The position numbers were made by a program, and so were the translations under genes. A model generated the notes under the pieces. That model made no database searches and had not been told where the DNA came from. It worked only from the letters and a program-made list of their open reading frames with translations. A stretch of 64,000 nt of DNA, from contig VJWM01000011.1 of NCBI GenBank assembly GCA_010909165.1, positions 806,001 through 870,000 of the forward strand, in the 5' to 3' direction. This DNA is from Anthoceros angustus. Its lineage: Eukaryota; Streptophyta; Anthocerotopsida; Anthocerotales; Anthocerotaceae. Positions 43,427 through 53,692 of the stretch are shown piece by piece (the first letter of the stretch is position 1; every line of letters begins with the position of its first letter).

Positions 43427-45481
43427 ATGAGCCTGCTTATGTATCAGCTTGCAAGCAGAGTGATGAGCCTGCAGCTTCAACAAAATTACATCATGATGAT
43501 GAACTGCTCATCGAGCGGGACACGGTCACCATATTCCATCGTCTTGCTGCTGCTCTTGCTGGCTGGCCTCAGCCAGGTCTCTTTTAGCAGTTCCCCTGGA
43601 CAGGTGAGATCATTTTTTCGCTTTCAAGGCTTGGCTTCCGCACTCGTTGGGGCTTCACGTCTCACAAAATCTGCTGGCTGTCGGCACTGGCAGTGGAAGA
43701 ATCACGGGGGCGTACCGAAAAACCAGCGGCATGTCCATCCCATCAATCCCTCCAACCAGGTGAGATCATGCAATCCGCTTCCGAGGTTTTTTTGCTTCCA
43801 CATTTCTGTGACTTCACCTCACACATGTACCAATGCAACAACGCTGGCTGGTGGCTGCTGGCTGCTGGCAGTGGCCGAACCACGGAGGCGGACTGAAAAA
43901 CCAGCGGCATGCGTGCCCCGACTCCAAAATCAGCACCGCAAACGCCAAGAATCTGAAGCGGAAATGGGCTTTCGTAGCCGGCGGGTCCATCACAGCCACA
44001 CCCGCCATCTACGACGGCACCCTTTACTTCCCCAGCTGGAACGGGATGCTGTACGCGGTTCGCGAGAGGGACGGCTCCCTCCTGTGGTCCAAGAATGTAA
44101 CGCTCCTGGGCGGAGTGTTCGACCCGGTCATCTCGCAGCTCTTCTTCGGCCTGAACTGGACTGTGGCCAGGGCCACTCCAGTGGTAAGCGGGGACGTCCT
44201 CCTGGTGGGCACATACGGCCCGGCCTACATCCTGGGCATCAATCGGCACACCGGGAGCCTCCTCTGGTCCACGCAGCTCGACTCCGCCGTCGCAGCCATC
44301 GTCACCCAGTCAGGAGTCGCCTACAAAGGGTGCAGGAGATTCCTTCTCCTTGTGACGAAATTCCAATCCCCCAGTGCCCAACAACATGCAGACTGATCCA
44401 CGTTGTGGGTGCTGATGCAATGCAGATTCTACTACGTGGGAGTGTCGTCCCAGCAGGAAGACACGCCCCCCGAGCTCTGCTGCACCTTCATCGGGAAGCT
44501 CCTGAAGCTCAACGTCGCGACGGGGGCGGTGGTGTGGAGGACCCTCATGCTGCCCGACAACGGGGGGAAGAAGGGGCTGTACAGCGGGGCGTCCATCTGG
44601 GGCAGCAGCCCGGCCATCGACGATGCGCGGGGCCTGGTGTACATCGCCACGGGGAACGTGTACTCCGTGCCCCCCGACATCGAGGCCTGCGCGGGGCAGC
44701 AGGAGCTGTCCCCCCAGCTCCCGGACCCCTGCCTGCGCCCGGAGAACCACGGCAACTCGGTGCTGGCGCTGCGGCTGGACGACGGCACCGTCCACTGGGC
44801 CAGATCGTTGGGTCCCTACGACGCCTGGACCATCTCCTGCTTCCTCCACCCCCGAACTGCCCGCCGGCCCGGCGCTGGACTACGACTTCGGGAGGCGCCC
44901 ATGCTCGTCACGGCCGCCGACAGGCTCGCGCATGGCCCGCGCACCTTCCGCGACACTGTGGTGGCGGCGCAGAAGAGCGGGACGGTCTGGGGTTGGATCC
45001 TGAATCCGGGGCCATTCTGTGGAGCACGGTGGCGGGGCCAGGGGTCGCTGGGGGCTTCGTGGGGTCGGCCACGGACGGGGAGCGGGTCTACACCAACATC
45101 GTGAACAACGACGGCAGGAATTTCACGCTGCTGCCGTCCAGCGTTGTGACGAAAGGGGGAGGGTGGGTGGCCATGGACGCGCTCACCGGGAAGGTGATCT
45201 GGTCCACACCTACCCCCAACGGGAGCCCGGCCTTCGGGCCTGTCACCGTCGTGAATGGCGTTCTGCTGGTCACGTCCGGGAGCCCGGATGTGTACGCCTT
45301 GGACGCTGCGACGGGGGATTTTCTGTGGCATTCCCCCGTCCATGGCAGGACCGTGTCCGGCGGCTTCTCCGTCTCCGGCGACTGCGCCTACGTGGGAGAA
45401 GGCCGGTTTGCCGTCTTCGACGGGACGCGCTTCGTCGCTGACATCACCTCCGGCACCACCCTTTCCGCCTTCTGCGTCTAA
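43427..45481 (+). CDS. PQQ-repeat quinoprotein dehydrogenase-like, frame broken
   Basis: The product resembles secreted PQQ beta-propeller proteins of the polyvinyl-alcohol-dehydrogenase type. Exon 1 (43427-43603) has a signal peptide ([20 protein letters not shown]). Exon 2 (43872-44329) has WPNHGGGLKNQRHA, ATPAIYDGTLYFPSWNG and TPVVSGDVLLVGTYGPA. Exon 3 starts at 44426 with FYYVGVSSQQEDTPPELCC and runs through blade motifs such as GSSPAIDDARGLVYIATGN, then on to GGWVAMDALTGKVIWSTP and the stop. Three frame changes are needed in exon 3: near 44856 and 44892 (compensating, around PELPAGPALDYDFG) and near 44990 (VWG to LDPESGAILW). They may be real mutations or base-calling errors in GC-rich DNA. 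If real, this is a pseudogene. Confidence 0.75.
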   Translation: MSLLMYQLASRVMSLQLQQNYIMMMNCSSSGTRSPYSIVLLLLLLAGLSQVSFSSSPGQVRSFFRFQGLASALVGASRLTKSAGCRHWQWKNHGGVPKNQRHVHPINPSNQVRSCNPLPRFFCFHISVTSPHTCTNATTLAGGCWLLAVAEPRRRTEKPAACVPRLQNQHRKRQESEAEMGFRSRRVHHSHTRHLRRHPLLPQLERDAVRGSREGRLPPVVQECNAPGRSVRPGHLAALLRPELDCGQGHSSGKRGRPPGGHIRPGLHPGHQSAHREPPLVHAARLRRRSHRHPVRSRLQRVQEIPSPCDEIPIPQCPTTCRLIHVVGADAMQILLRGSVVPAGRHAPRALLHLHREAPEAQRRDGGGGVEDPHAARQRGEEGAVQRGVHLGQQPGHRRCAGPGVHRHGERVLRAPRHRGLRGAAGAVPPAPGPLPAPGEPRQLGAGAAAGRRHRPLGQIVGSLRRLDHLLLPPPPNCPPARRWTTTSGGAHARHGRRQARAWPAHLPRHCGGGAEERDGLGLDPESGAILWSTVAGPGVAGGFVGSATDGERVYTNIVNNDGRNFTLLPSSVVTKGGGWVAMDALTGKVIWSTPTPNGSPAFGPVTVVNGVLLVTSGSPDVYALDAATGDFLWHSPVHGRTVSGGFSVSGDCAYVGEGRFAVFDGTRFVADITSGTTLSAFCV
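43694..43759 (+). repeat. Duplicated 66-nt exon start within PQQ gene intron 1
   Basis: The segment, preceded by CACTGGCAG and followed by GTGAGATCAT, reads WKNHGGVPKNQRHVHPI in phase 0. It closely resembles the start of exon 2 (WPNHGGGLKNQRHACPD at 43872). The 5' part of the following intron also repeats the start of intron 1 (GTGAGATCAT at 43604 and 43760). It could be spliced in as a 22-codon cassette without a frame change. Confidence 0.75.
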
Positions 45482-45867
45482 AACATCTCTTCCACCAAGG
45501 CGAGGTTCCATCCCTCACTTGCATGTGAAATCGCAGTTAGGGTTGGTCCATCGTCTCATAACCGCCAGTGTTCTCAGGAGGCTTTGCTTCCAATGCAACC
45601 TCTTCGAAGAGCCTCGAATTTGCGGGGGGCGGGGAGTGGAAATCAAAGGGCCGGGACAGCCATGGAACACTACCGCCCCAGTGTATGCTACAGCCTCAGC
45701 CGCACACAGCCTTCGTTCATATTAACTGGGAGGCAGCATGAGCATGAGCAGATGGCACCTTCTTGCATCTGGGGCGAGAAGCCCATCAAGTTTACAAGAG
45801 CATTACCACGCGCCCAACTCCTCCGTCCTCGGTGTCGTCCTCCTTTGACATGGATCCAGGTCCAGGT

Positions 45868-46305
45868 GAGAGTTTCTACAAGTTGGGCATGGACTGCCAG
45901 GTAAATGTGATCACAGCATCTGTTGTAAATATGGACAGGGAGAATCGGTACGTGCTCCTGTCCGCCGGTAGGTATGTTCCCTTCGATTCTCTCATTCTCA
46001 CAACCGGACTGCAAGATCAAACCAAGTAAAAGGTCAAACAGGCTGGGGACTGCAAGCATGTTGTCCGAGCTGAAGACCTTGTCTGTCCTGGGACAGACGA
46101 GCTAGCTCCTAAGGCTAGGGCGAGCTTGTTGTGCGATATGGATCGTCTTTGGAGGTCTTCGATGTGATATATATGCGGCTTAGTAGAGGAATAGAAGGCA
46201 AAAACATCATTCTCATATGCCCCGATTCCAAAGCATTCTAGAACATGGACGATAGGACCGTGTACGCACTTGCGGGCGTAGAGGTAGCGCTGCCCGTAAC
46301 AAGAA
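45868..46305 (+). pseudogene. CFAP61: CFAP61 fragment (ciliary protein)
   Basis: The first block reads LGMDCQVNVITASVVNMDR, YVLLSAGRYVPFDSLILTTG and LQDQT. The second, from about 46128, reads ELVVRYGSSLEVFDVIYM, RGIEGKNIILICPDSKAF, a stop codon (46239-46241), and then in the same frame MDDRTVYALAGVEVALPV. This order (nucleotide-binding-like fold with a VPYD-LIL-TG step, then a VYG-SLE-x-x-x-x-I...G-x-x-I-x-LV-P step) matches CFAP61, a calmodulin/radial-spoke-complex protein of cilia. Other exons are absent, and an in-frame stop interrupts the second block. Downstream sequence becomes AT-rich repeat DNA. Confidence 0.6.
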
Positions 46306-46593
46306 CACTTAAATATTTTTTAAGTGTTTTGATATTTAAATATTAAAATAAAATAGAGTTTTCATATATATCTATTACCACGACATAATCGGGGTGGTAA
46401 TAGCTAGGGGTTGGCTAGCTCTTGGCCCTTTATTGGGTTATGGGTTCGGGGTAGTTGGGTTTTCTTATCTCTTTTTTTACTAAAGTCTGCATTGTTCTTC
46501 CATATATATCTATTGAAATGTCAAAGAACGTGACGTGTTGAAACACAAGCTCGTGCCTTTTTTCCTATCCAGGCCAGACTCTATGTGAGGGCT

Positions 46594-46763
46594 GGGATTA
46601 ATGGAGCGCATGCTACTAAGTAAACACGCCTCCGCACTTTTGAATGGACCTCATGCCCCCACCCTATCTAGACCAAACTGTATGTCCTTAAGGTATGGGA
46701 TTAATGGAGCGTGTGCTACAAGTAACACGCCTCTGCACTTTTGAATGGACGTCATGCCCCCAC
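46594..46763. repeat. Two tandem copies of an approximately 103-bp unit
   Basis: GGGATTAATGGAGCG...CACGCCTC(C/T)GCACTTTTGAATGGAC(C/G)TCATGCCCCCAC occurs at 46594-46662 and 46697-46763 with a few mismatches and a short spacer. Confidence 0.9.
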
Positions 46764-47064
46764 TGAAATCCACGAAAGTAACTTGTACCAAATTCCACCA
46801 AATTTAAAATACTCCCACCTACAGTACCCCCACCAAAAACACCCCATAAAAGAGCACCCCTCTCCCACCAAAAAAAGCCCCCTCCACTCTCGCACCACTC
46901 CACTCCTCATAAAAATAGAATATGTTTTACACCCTCATCTACAACCCTGCAGCTAGGCCACCAAATTTAGAACTTTGCTTACACTTTATGATGTCATTTA
47001 TACTTTACAACGTAATTTAAAACATACGAGCCACGTCATCTATCCCTTGTTACAAATGAACTCC

Positions 47065-47261
47065 AATCATAGTTTTTAGATTAATAATAATAATAATAAA
47101 GAGTTTTAAAGAAATAAAGATCAAATTTTAATTTACACATAATCTACAACATGGGAGCCACGTAATAGATCCCCTTTTACAAATGAACCCCAATCATAGT
47201 TTTTAAATTATTATTATTATTGTTATTATTATTAAAGAGTTTTGAAGAAAATAGTTTTTAG

Positions 47262-47294
<33 letters not shown>

Positions 47295-47440
47295 GAGTTT
47301 TAAAGAAATAAAGATCAAATTTTAATTTACAAATAATCTACAACATGGGAGCCACGTAATAGATCCCCTTTTACAAATGAACCCCAATCATAGTTTTTAA
47401 ATTATTATTATTGTTATTATTATTAAAGAGTTTTGAAGAA
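47065..47440. repeat. AT-rich minisatellite with embedded (TAA)n/(TTA)n
   Basis: A unit of roughly 185 bp is present twice (from about 47070 and from about 47250). Each has ATAGTTTTTAGATTAATAAT with a run of TAA, AAGAGTTTTAAAGAAATAAAG, ATCTACAACATGGGAGCCAC, ACAAATGAACCCCAATC and a run of TTA. A third partial unit precedes it near 47020. The TAA run is longer in the second copy. Confidence 0.9.
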
Positions 47441-50400
47441 ATACATATCAAATTTTGAGACAAATTTTTTACAACGTAATCTGCAAAAAGAGAGGCACGT
47501 CATCAATCCGAGGACAAATGCTTTGTTGCTTTATGCCTGTCCCAATTTATTTATGCCTTTTTTTCCATTTGGCCATATTATTGACACAAACATTGCAGAA
47601 TTGCGCGAAGCACATATGTATGTACTCCTAGCATAGTTTTCTCACATATTCAAGAGTTGTGCGTCTTTCAGGTCATGGTTTAATGCATCATCCAACAGCA
47701 AGCTCCACATACATAGAGGGGAATAATAGTATGGCGAGGCAAGCATCTCTACTTGCTCGAGAAACCATGGCCTTTCACATAGGGCATGCATAAATATTGA
47801 TACTTTAATATTTGAGGCTAACAATTGATATGCATGAACAACGATCAAAGTTCGGTAGGGCAGGTTTTTGTGAAGGCATGAAGCGTCTCCACTCTATATC
47901 CAATGCTATGCATGCCACTCGAAACTAGAACCTTGTGAGCTCAATGTTTGGACAAGTTCAGAATGAGTCGGCTTGAGGTTTGAGTTGGATTAACTTGGAA
48001 TTTTGAGATTGTATTGGACATCACTTTTTGGGCTCTATTGAAAATGTAGTACACCGCATTGTACTACTGTCACTCTTATTTGTATCAGAAAGTTGCATAA
48101 TTTCAAAAATGTTTGAACCGTAAAGCCCCAATCTCGTAGCAATAGTTGCAGCTGCAATGGTGGCAATTAGATGCTCTGAAAAACTTATCGTCTTCTCCTT
48201 TGTAGCTTTCATATCTTGAGACATTTATTCTATAACATCAACGGCAAGAGTGATATGTGGATCATAACTTAGGCCTGCAACCTTCTTGCCTTTCCTAGCT
48301 TGCTTTGAATGACTACCTTCAGACCCCTGCTCCGTTGTGAGAACATTGTCTTGTCCACAAACTGTGTAGCCTGATGTGAGTCAGCATGAGCCTCACATAC
48401 CACATGGGCACTATGCTGCATGAATTGATCAACTGGGTCATACCATGCACAACATTCAGACCTAGCACTACATGAAACAGAAATTTGCTACCTTGGAAGT
48501 CTTGTAGTAATTGTAGATTGATTTTCATTTCCAACGACAAGCCTCTGCACAAACCATGGCCACCATATTCCACCTGGTTGAACCCACACAGTTACATACG
48601 TACTAGCAATGATGAGACACATTAGATGAAGATCACAACCAAGTACCTCTGGAAAACTACTTGGACTAGCTTTGGAAGTTTTGGATTTCTTCCTGGGTCT
48701 GGTAGAAGGTTTAATAGAAAGCACATAAGGGGCTTCTAGGTTCATTATACAGCCATTGCTGAACATGGATGTTGAATAGAAGTAGGTACGGAAGGACCTA
48801 CAAGGATTGTAGAAGGCATTTGGCTCAGGCTGCACAAGATGCGTAGACAAAGGCATGGTCCGGTGTTTTTATCGTTATGAAATCACACATTATTAGCCGG
48901 AACGCCTTTGGAAGAGGATTTAATGGGGGTTTTAGTAACATTCTAGGGTCGGACATACATTTTGGTTGTTCACCGGGCTGTCCTTTGTCCCGCTTGTTGT
49001 GTACAAGCCCTGCGGCGTGCGGTCGGAATCCTCCTCCTGGGGCCCACGGGTTACCATTTTCCGGCCCATTCGAAAGGTCAACAACTTTGCTATTGCCAAT
49101 TTCTTCGCCTTCTCCTCTCCTCGTGTAGGTTCTGTTCACAGGAGGAACACGTTGCTCAAACGTAAAAGGATATACATATTAGGCTTCTTTTCTGATGGGG
49201 CTGCGCTGATCAGTGGTGAGCTTGAGGGATCAGAGAGCTCCACCATCGCGTGTGCAACCGTGCATATCTTGCCTACAGCCTTTTCAGCCGGTGTGTAGGT
49301 TCTCACATGCCCCGTGGGAAGGCGAAGTGCCGGACTTGTGGAAGGCTACGTCACCATGCATGAAGCGATAACGCTCTAAATGATTCTTCCTACTCCACTC
49401 TGGTGCAGCAGCTACTGCCACCTCTCCGAGCTAGATAGGTCAGGTTGTTCCCCAGCCTCTATCCGAATCCATTTCCTTATCGTAGTTCGCACGTCACGCC
49501 CTTGCAGGTTCCCATCGAACATACAAACAAACCCTAGGCTGCGAGCCCCGGCTGGAGTCACTGCTCACTCAGCATGATCCGAGCTCTGTGCCTGTTAGCC
49601 GTAGTAGCCAAAACCACGTGCCCGGCATGAGCAGCCACGACGCCTAGCCTAGGGCTCGGTTTGCTCCATCCGATCCCAGACTCCGAGCCATAACAAGTCT
49701 ATCTTCTCCTCCCTTCCCTTCCCTTCCCTTCAAGCCACGCCACACCACAAACTGCAACTCCAGTTGTCGCCTACTGCACTCACGATGCATCAGCAAAGCG
49801 CACGGCTCCCTGATAAAATCCACCCCGACACCGGATTCCAATCCGGTAACTTTATGGCAGCAAACTTGGCAGCCGCCCCAAAGCTGGCGAGCTGGCACGC
49901 TCTCGGCAGCGGCAGTGTCTGCAGAGCTTTCCCGCCCCTGCCGACCCTATCCGCAGCCCGGCTACCCTATCCGCTTTCACACGCCTTTCTGTTGATAAAC
50001 GCGACCAACAGAAATAGCAAAACCCACCGATCCGTCCCGCCAATCACACGCCCTCATCGCGCTTCCGTGAGTTATCCCTTCCCCTCACGTTTTACAACTC
50101 GGGTAGCCCGCCCGCGGGTACGCAACCTGGTGGGTACATACATGATACGTTCGAGGAAAGGGCTGGTATTATATAGCACCGACCAGGGGCGGGGGCTCCT
50201 TATCCGTGGCCTGCACGTACACGGTACACGGGCCCAGCGCGGTTAGGTGGACGGATAGGGTGGTGCGGCTTCCCTGCCGCTCTTGCGCTCCTCTTTCTTT
50301 CCCGCTATCTGTCCCTGGCACACTCGGGGTCGAGGCGCGGCGAGCGCAGGCGAGGCCAGGCAAGGGCCAAGGCACGGCACGGCACAGCACAGCACAGCGC

Positions 50401-51307
50401 CCGCTGCGTCGTCGCCTCGTCGCCTGTCTGTCTCTTCACGCCACGCCGGCCCTGTAGCGCAAGCGGACCCGGCCTGCCCGCCCCTGTTGCTGGATGCGCG
50501 GCGAATCTTCTTCTCTTGCCCGTCTCGCACGCAGGGCAGGCCTGCGCGCTGCCGCACAGCAGCAGCAGTAGCAGCAGCGGCAGCAGCAGCGCGGGGGCCT
50601 GCAGCAGGAGTGGCATTGCACCGCACCGACCTGGGATTGCGGTGCGGCCTGGCGGGGATCGCGGCCTGGAGCTCGTGCGGAGGCTGCGGGCTCGGATCCC
50701 GAGGCACCGGGCTGGATCTTGGGAGCTGCCGGAAGCGCAATCTCGGCACGCTGCGGGCTGCCGGATCTGAAGAAGCCGGGGTTTGGCAGGAGGGAGCTTG
50801 GATCGCGGGCGGTTCGTAGTTGCTGCATTGCGAATTGTGGTGTAGGTGGTGAGGAGGGTTTCGGAGGGCAGGGGGATTCAGGGAATGAGGTGATTCCGGG
50901 GAGGAGGGCGGGGGATTGTGTGCGGGTGTGTGTGTTTGTGTGTCGCGGAGGGGGAGCCGGTTCCCAGGTTTTGGTCTGTTGGAGACGAGGTTTGTGCGGA
51001 GGTTGTTTGGACGTGGATTTCTGTCTTGTCCTTCCGAGCCCGTGTTTCTTGAAATATCCGGCGCTGCTGGTGTTAGGGCAAGAGCTTCGTGTTTCGAATG
51101 GTCTCCATCATGATTTCACATTGGCGTAGGGTTTAGTGGATGGAATTGCTTTGGACGACAGGGTTTTAGTGGATATTACTCTGGTATGAGAGGGTTGCGT
51201 GGTTAGTGAGAGTTAGTCGAGGTAGCGGAAGGCAAGGGCAGGGTAGCGGAAGGCGGGGCAGGGTAGCGGAATTCGAGAACCGTAATACTCCTGCGAGGGA
51301 AGGGAAG

Positions 51308-53167
51308 ATGTTGGCCACACAGGAAGCCTTTTCGGCCTTCATGAAGCCGCAGTATGTGCAAACCTGTGTTGCTGTGATGGTTAACCTGGTGCCGTTCTGG
51401 CTGGCTCTATCGGTGGGCTTGATTGTCGGGTGGATTTGGCAGCCGAGATGGGTTAGCTTGTTCCTGTTGGGACTCAGGAACAGGCCGAGGTTGGTGTGGA
51501 GCACTCCACCGGGATTTGGAGCTCGGCGGTTCTGGCTTGCTGTCACGGCTTTGTCTGCCTATCCCTTCCTTCGGGGTGCTTGGCAAAAGTTCAGCAGGTG
51601 GATGTGGCCACGTGAAAAGGAGGTTGGGCAACCTAGGTACTGTTTCAGCCTGACTTTGATTGTGACAATGATGTATTGTATACTGTTGAAGTTGGTTGAG
51701 TGTGTTGTAGGCGCTGACCTTGAAAGTTCAGTTCATTTGCTGTACATTGTGAAGTGGAGTAGCTGATGAGCCGTCGACGCTTGCAGACCTACTGCAAGCA
51801 TCAGGGCCGAAGTTCCAGTAACGAGTGAGGACCTGCAGAACTTCATCAAGTTGTTGGAGGGCAATGATGGTGGAGCCCCTTGGCAAATGATGATGGATCG
51901 GTCAACTAGTGGGATGGCATACCAAGCATGGCGGCGCGAGCCTCTGGTACTTTTGTAATCTGCTGTTATTTGTACAACATGGAGGGTTTGAGGCTGTTGA
52001 GACGAATCACTGTTGTCTTACCAGATTTCTGAACTGCTCGTCCTCCCTCTTGTAGGATAATGGGCCAACGGAGTACCGGAGCAGGACAGTTCTTGAAGAT
52101 GTAACCCCTATGATGATGAGGGACTTCTTCTGGGATGATGAGTTTCGTTGTGAGTGGGATGACATGCTTATCTACTCTAAGACATGGGAACAATGTGAAG
52201 CCACGGGCTCAATGATAGTTCAGTGGGTTCGGAAGGTATGGAACTGTCTCTTTGAGTGGATGGATGATACGGGTAGGTCTCGAAGGACCGATTTTCAAGA
52301 CATTGAACCTGTTGTGCATACTGTTTCATAGTATCCGTTCTTCTGCAAAGATCGGGAGTACATTGTCGGTCGTCGCATTTGGGAGTCGGAAGATGTTTAT
52401 TTTTGCATTATGAAGGTATGGCTCTGAGATCAGCTCCTGGGTCCCTTGTTTCGTAAACTTGTCCCTTTCCTTATTGCTTTTCGACGAGTCATATGAACTG
52501 CACTAACCCGTTACCTGCATGTGCCCCCCAGGGTGTCCCCTATGAAGGTATCCCCAGGCGTAACAGTCCTAGGCGGGTGGACAAAATGTACTCAAGCTTT
52601 CGCATCAGAGCAGGTAACCAGTTGTTTTGCCTTGGAGCATCTGTGGTGAGACGAGGAAGTTGCATACTTGAGATCATTTAGCAAGGTGCTTGTGCTCAAA
52701 GCCGTTCCATCCTGAATGCAGTGGAGTCAAGAAGAGGAGACGGACAGCTTACAGCCTGTGAAGTCATGCTGTTTCACCATGAGGAAATGGGAATTCAGAG
52801 GGATCTGGCCAAGCTTGGCGTGCGACAGGGCATGTGGGGATGTGTTAAGAAAATGGAGCCCGGTATTCGCAAGTATCAAGCCTCTCGCAAGCTCGGAGAG
52901 CCCTTATCCGGCAGTGCCATGATGGCTCAGATCAACACAACGCTTTGCCTGACAGAGTTAAGGGAGCTAGGTCTGACGGTCGCGGACCGCCAGGAGATTG
53001 AGGTTGACGGTGCTGAGAGCGAGCAACCCTGTCAAGGAAACGCTTTAAAGTGGGCTATTCTGGGTGGCGCCGTCTTTCTTGCGTGCACCGTTGATAGGGG
53101 AGCTGTTGGGAAAGTGCTGGTGTTTGGTCTAGCGAGAAGGCTTGGCAGGATTGGTCGGAGGTTGTAG
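51308..53167 (+). CDS. START-domain lipid-binding protein with terminal membrane segments
   Basis: The product belongs to the plant START-only (StAR-related lipid transfer) membrane protein group. Six exons (51308-51636, 51787-51946, 52056-52235, 52332-52415, 52532-52613 and 52722-53167) sum to 426 aa in frame. Two hydrophobic segments lie near the N-terminus (LVPFWLALSVGLIVGWIW, FWLAVTALSAYPFL). The START domain runs from LQNFIKLLEGNDGGAPWQMM through YQAWRREPL, SRTVLEDVTPMMMRDFFWDD, DREYIVGRRIWESEDVYFC, GDGQLTACEVMLFHHEEMGI and LAKLGVRQGMWGCVKKM. The C-terminus has a further hydrophobic helix (ALKWAILGGAVFLACTV). The ligand cannot be told from sequence. Confidence 0.9.
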
Positions 53168-53692
53168 AGTACCTGACAGGTTGCTACGGCAGCCATGTTT
53201 GTACGTGTATTTTTAGGCTCAGCTTCATTGGCTCTGTTTTGGGTAAAACAGGGGTAGTTCAGGCCATTCGTCTAATTTGTCCACAGGCGGGCTCCAAAAG
53301 GTTGGATATGCGCCAGAATTGTGTTTCTCGACTCCAGCTAACTATTAACCCTGGACATTGATTTGCACCCATTTGCTCAACTACACTCGGGCAGATTGTC
53401 GCAGGGTGGTTTGTCAGGCTCTTGTCAAACCATGTAGGTACATATTTAGAGCCACTAACAACAATATGTGTTTCCGTGATACATTAATGTCATACAAAAT
53501 CTGATCCAATCAGAAGCTCAGGAAAGACTCGAGATTTGTACTCCATGTCCCTAATGAAACAGTTGTTTCAAAATCTTGGTTTCCCTTCGATGAATTGAGT
53601 CTTCCTCAGATCCCTGTTTGTCTGAAACGTGTTTCTTATCCTCGTCGCCGAGACTTGGTGTCTCAAGACTTGCTCAGAGTTCGACCAAGAGG
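53168..53692. other. Convergent intergenic region
   Basis: This region lies between the START gene (plus) and the sialyltransferase-like gene (minus). It is AT-rich with no recognised gene. The minus-strand frame of the neighbouring gene may extend to 53674 in an alternative reading. Confidence 0.45.

Larger units (their letters stand above)
46306..51307. other. Gene-poor region, AT-rich then GC-rich
   Basis: 46306-48900 is AT-rich with two sets of tandem repeats. Minus-strand frames such as 48856-48488 (KPSTRPRKKSKTSKASPSSF) may be decayed transposon-associated protein but show no named domain. 49400-51300 is increasingly GC-rich and is the upstream region of the START-domain gene. Long frames there on both strands follow from GC content. 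No gene is supported. Confidence 0.5.

Noticed and set aside
48966-49298. Plus-strand ORF of 110 aa (NNFAIANFFAFSSPRVG)
   Set aside because: Protein-like in places, but no family, splice context or homologous motif was found. The overlapping minus frame is equally open.
50243-50828. Long overlapping ORFs on both strands
   Set aside because: The DNA is very GC-rich with CAG/GCA runs, so stop codons are rare. Ala/Pro/Arg composition in all frames argues for promoter or 5' UTR of the START gene.
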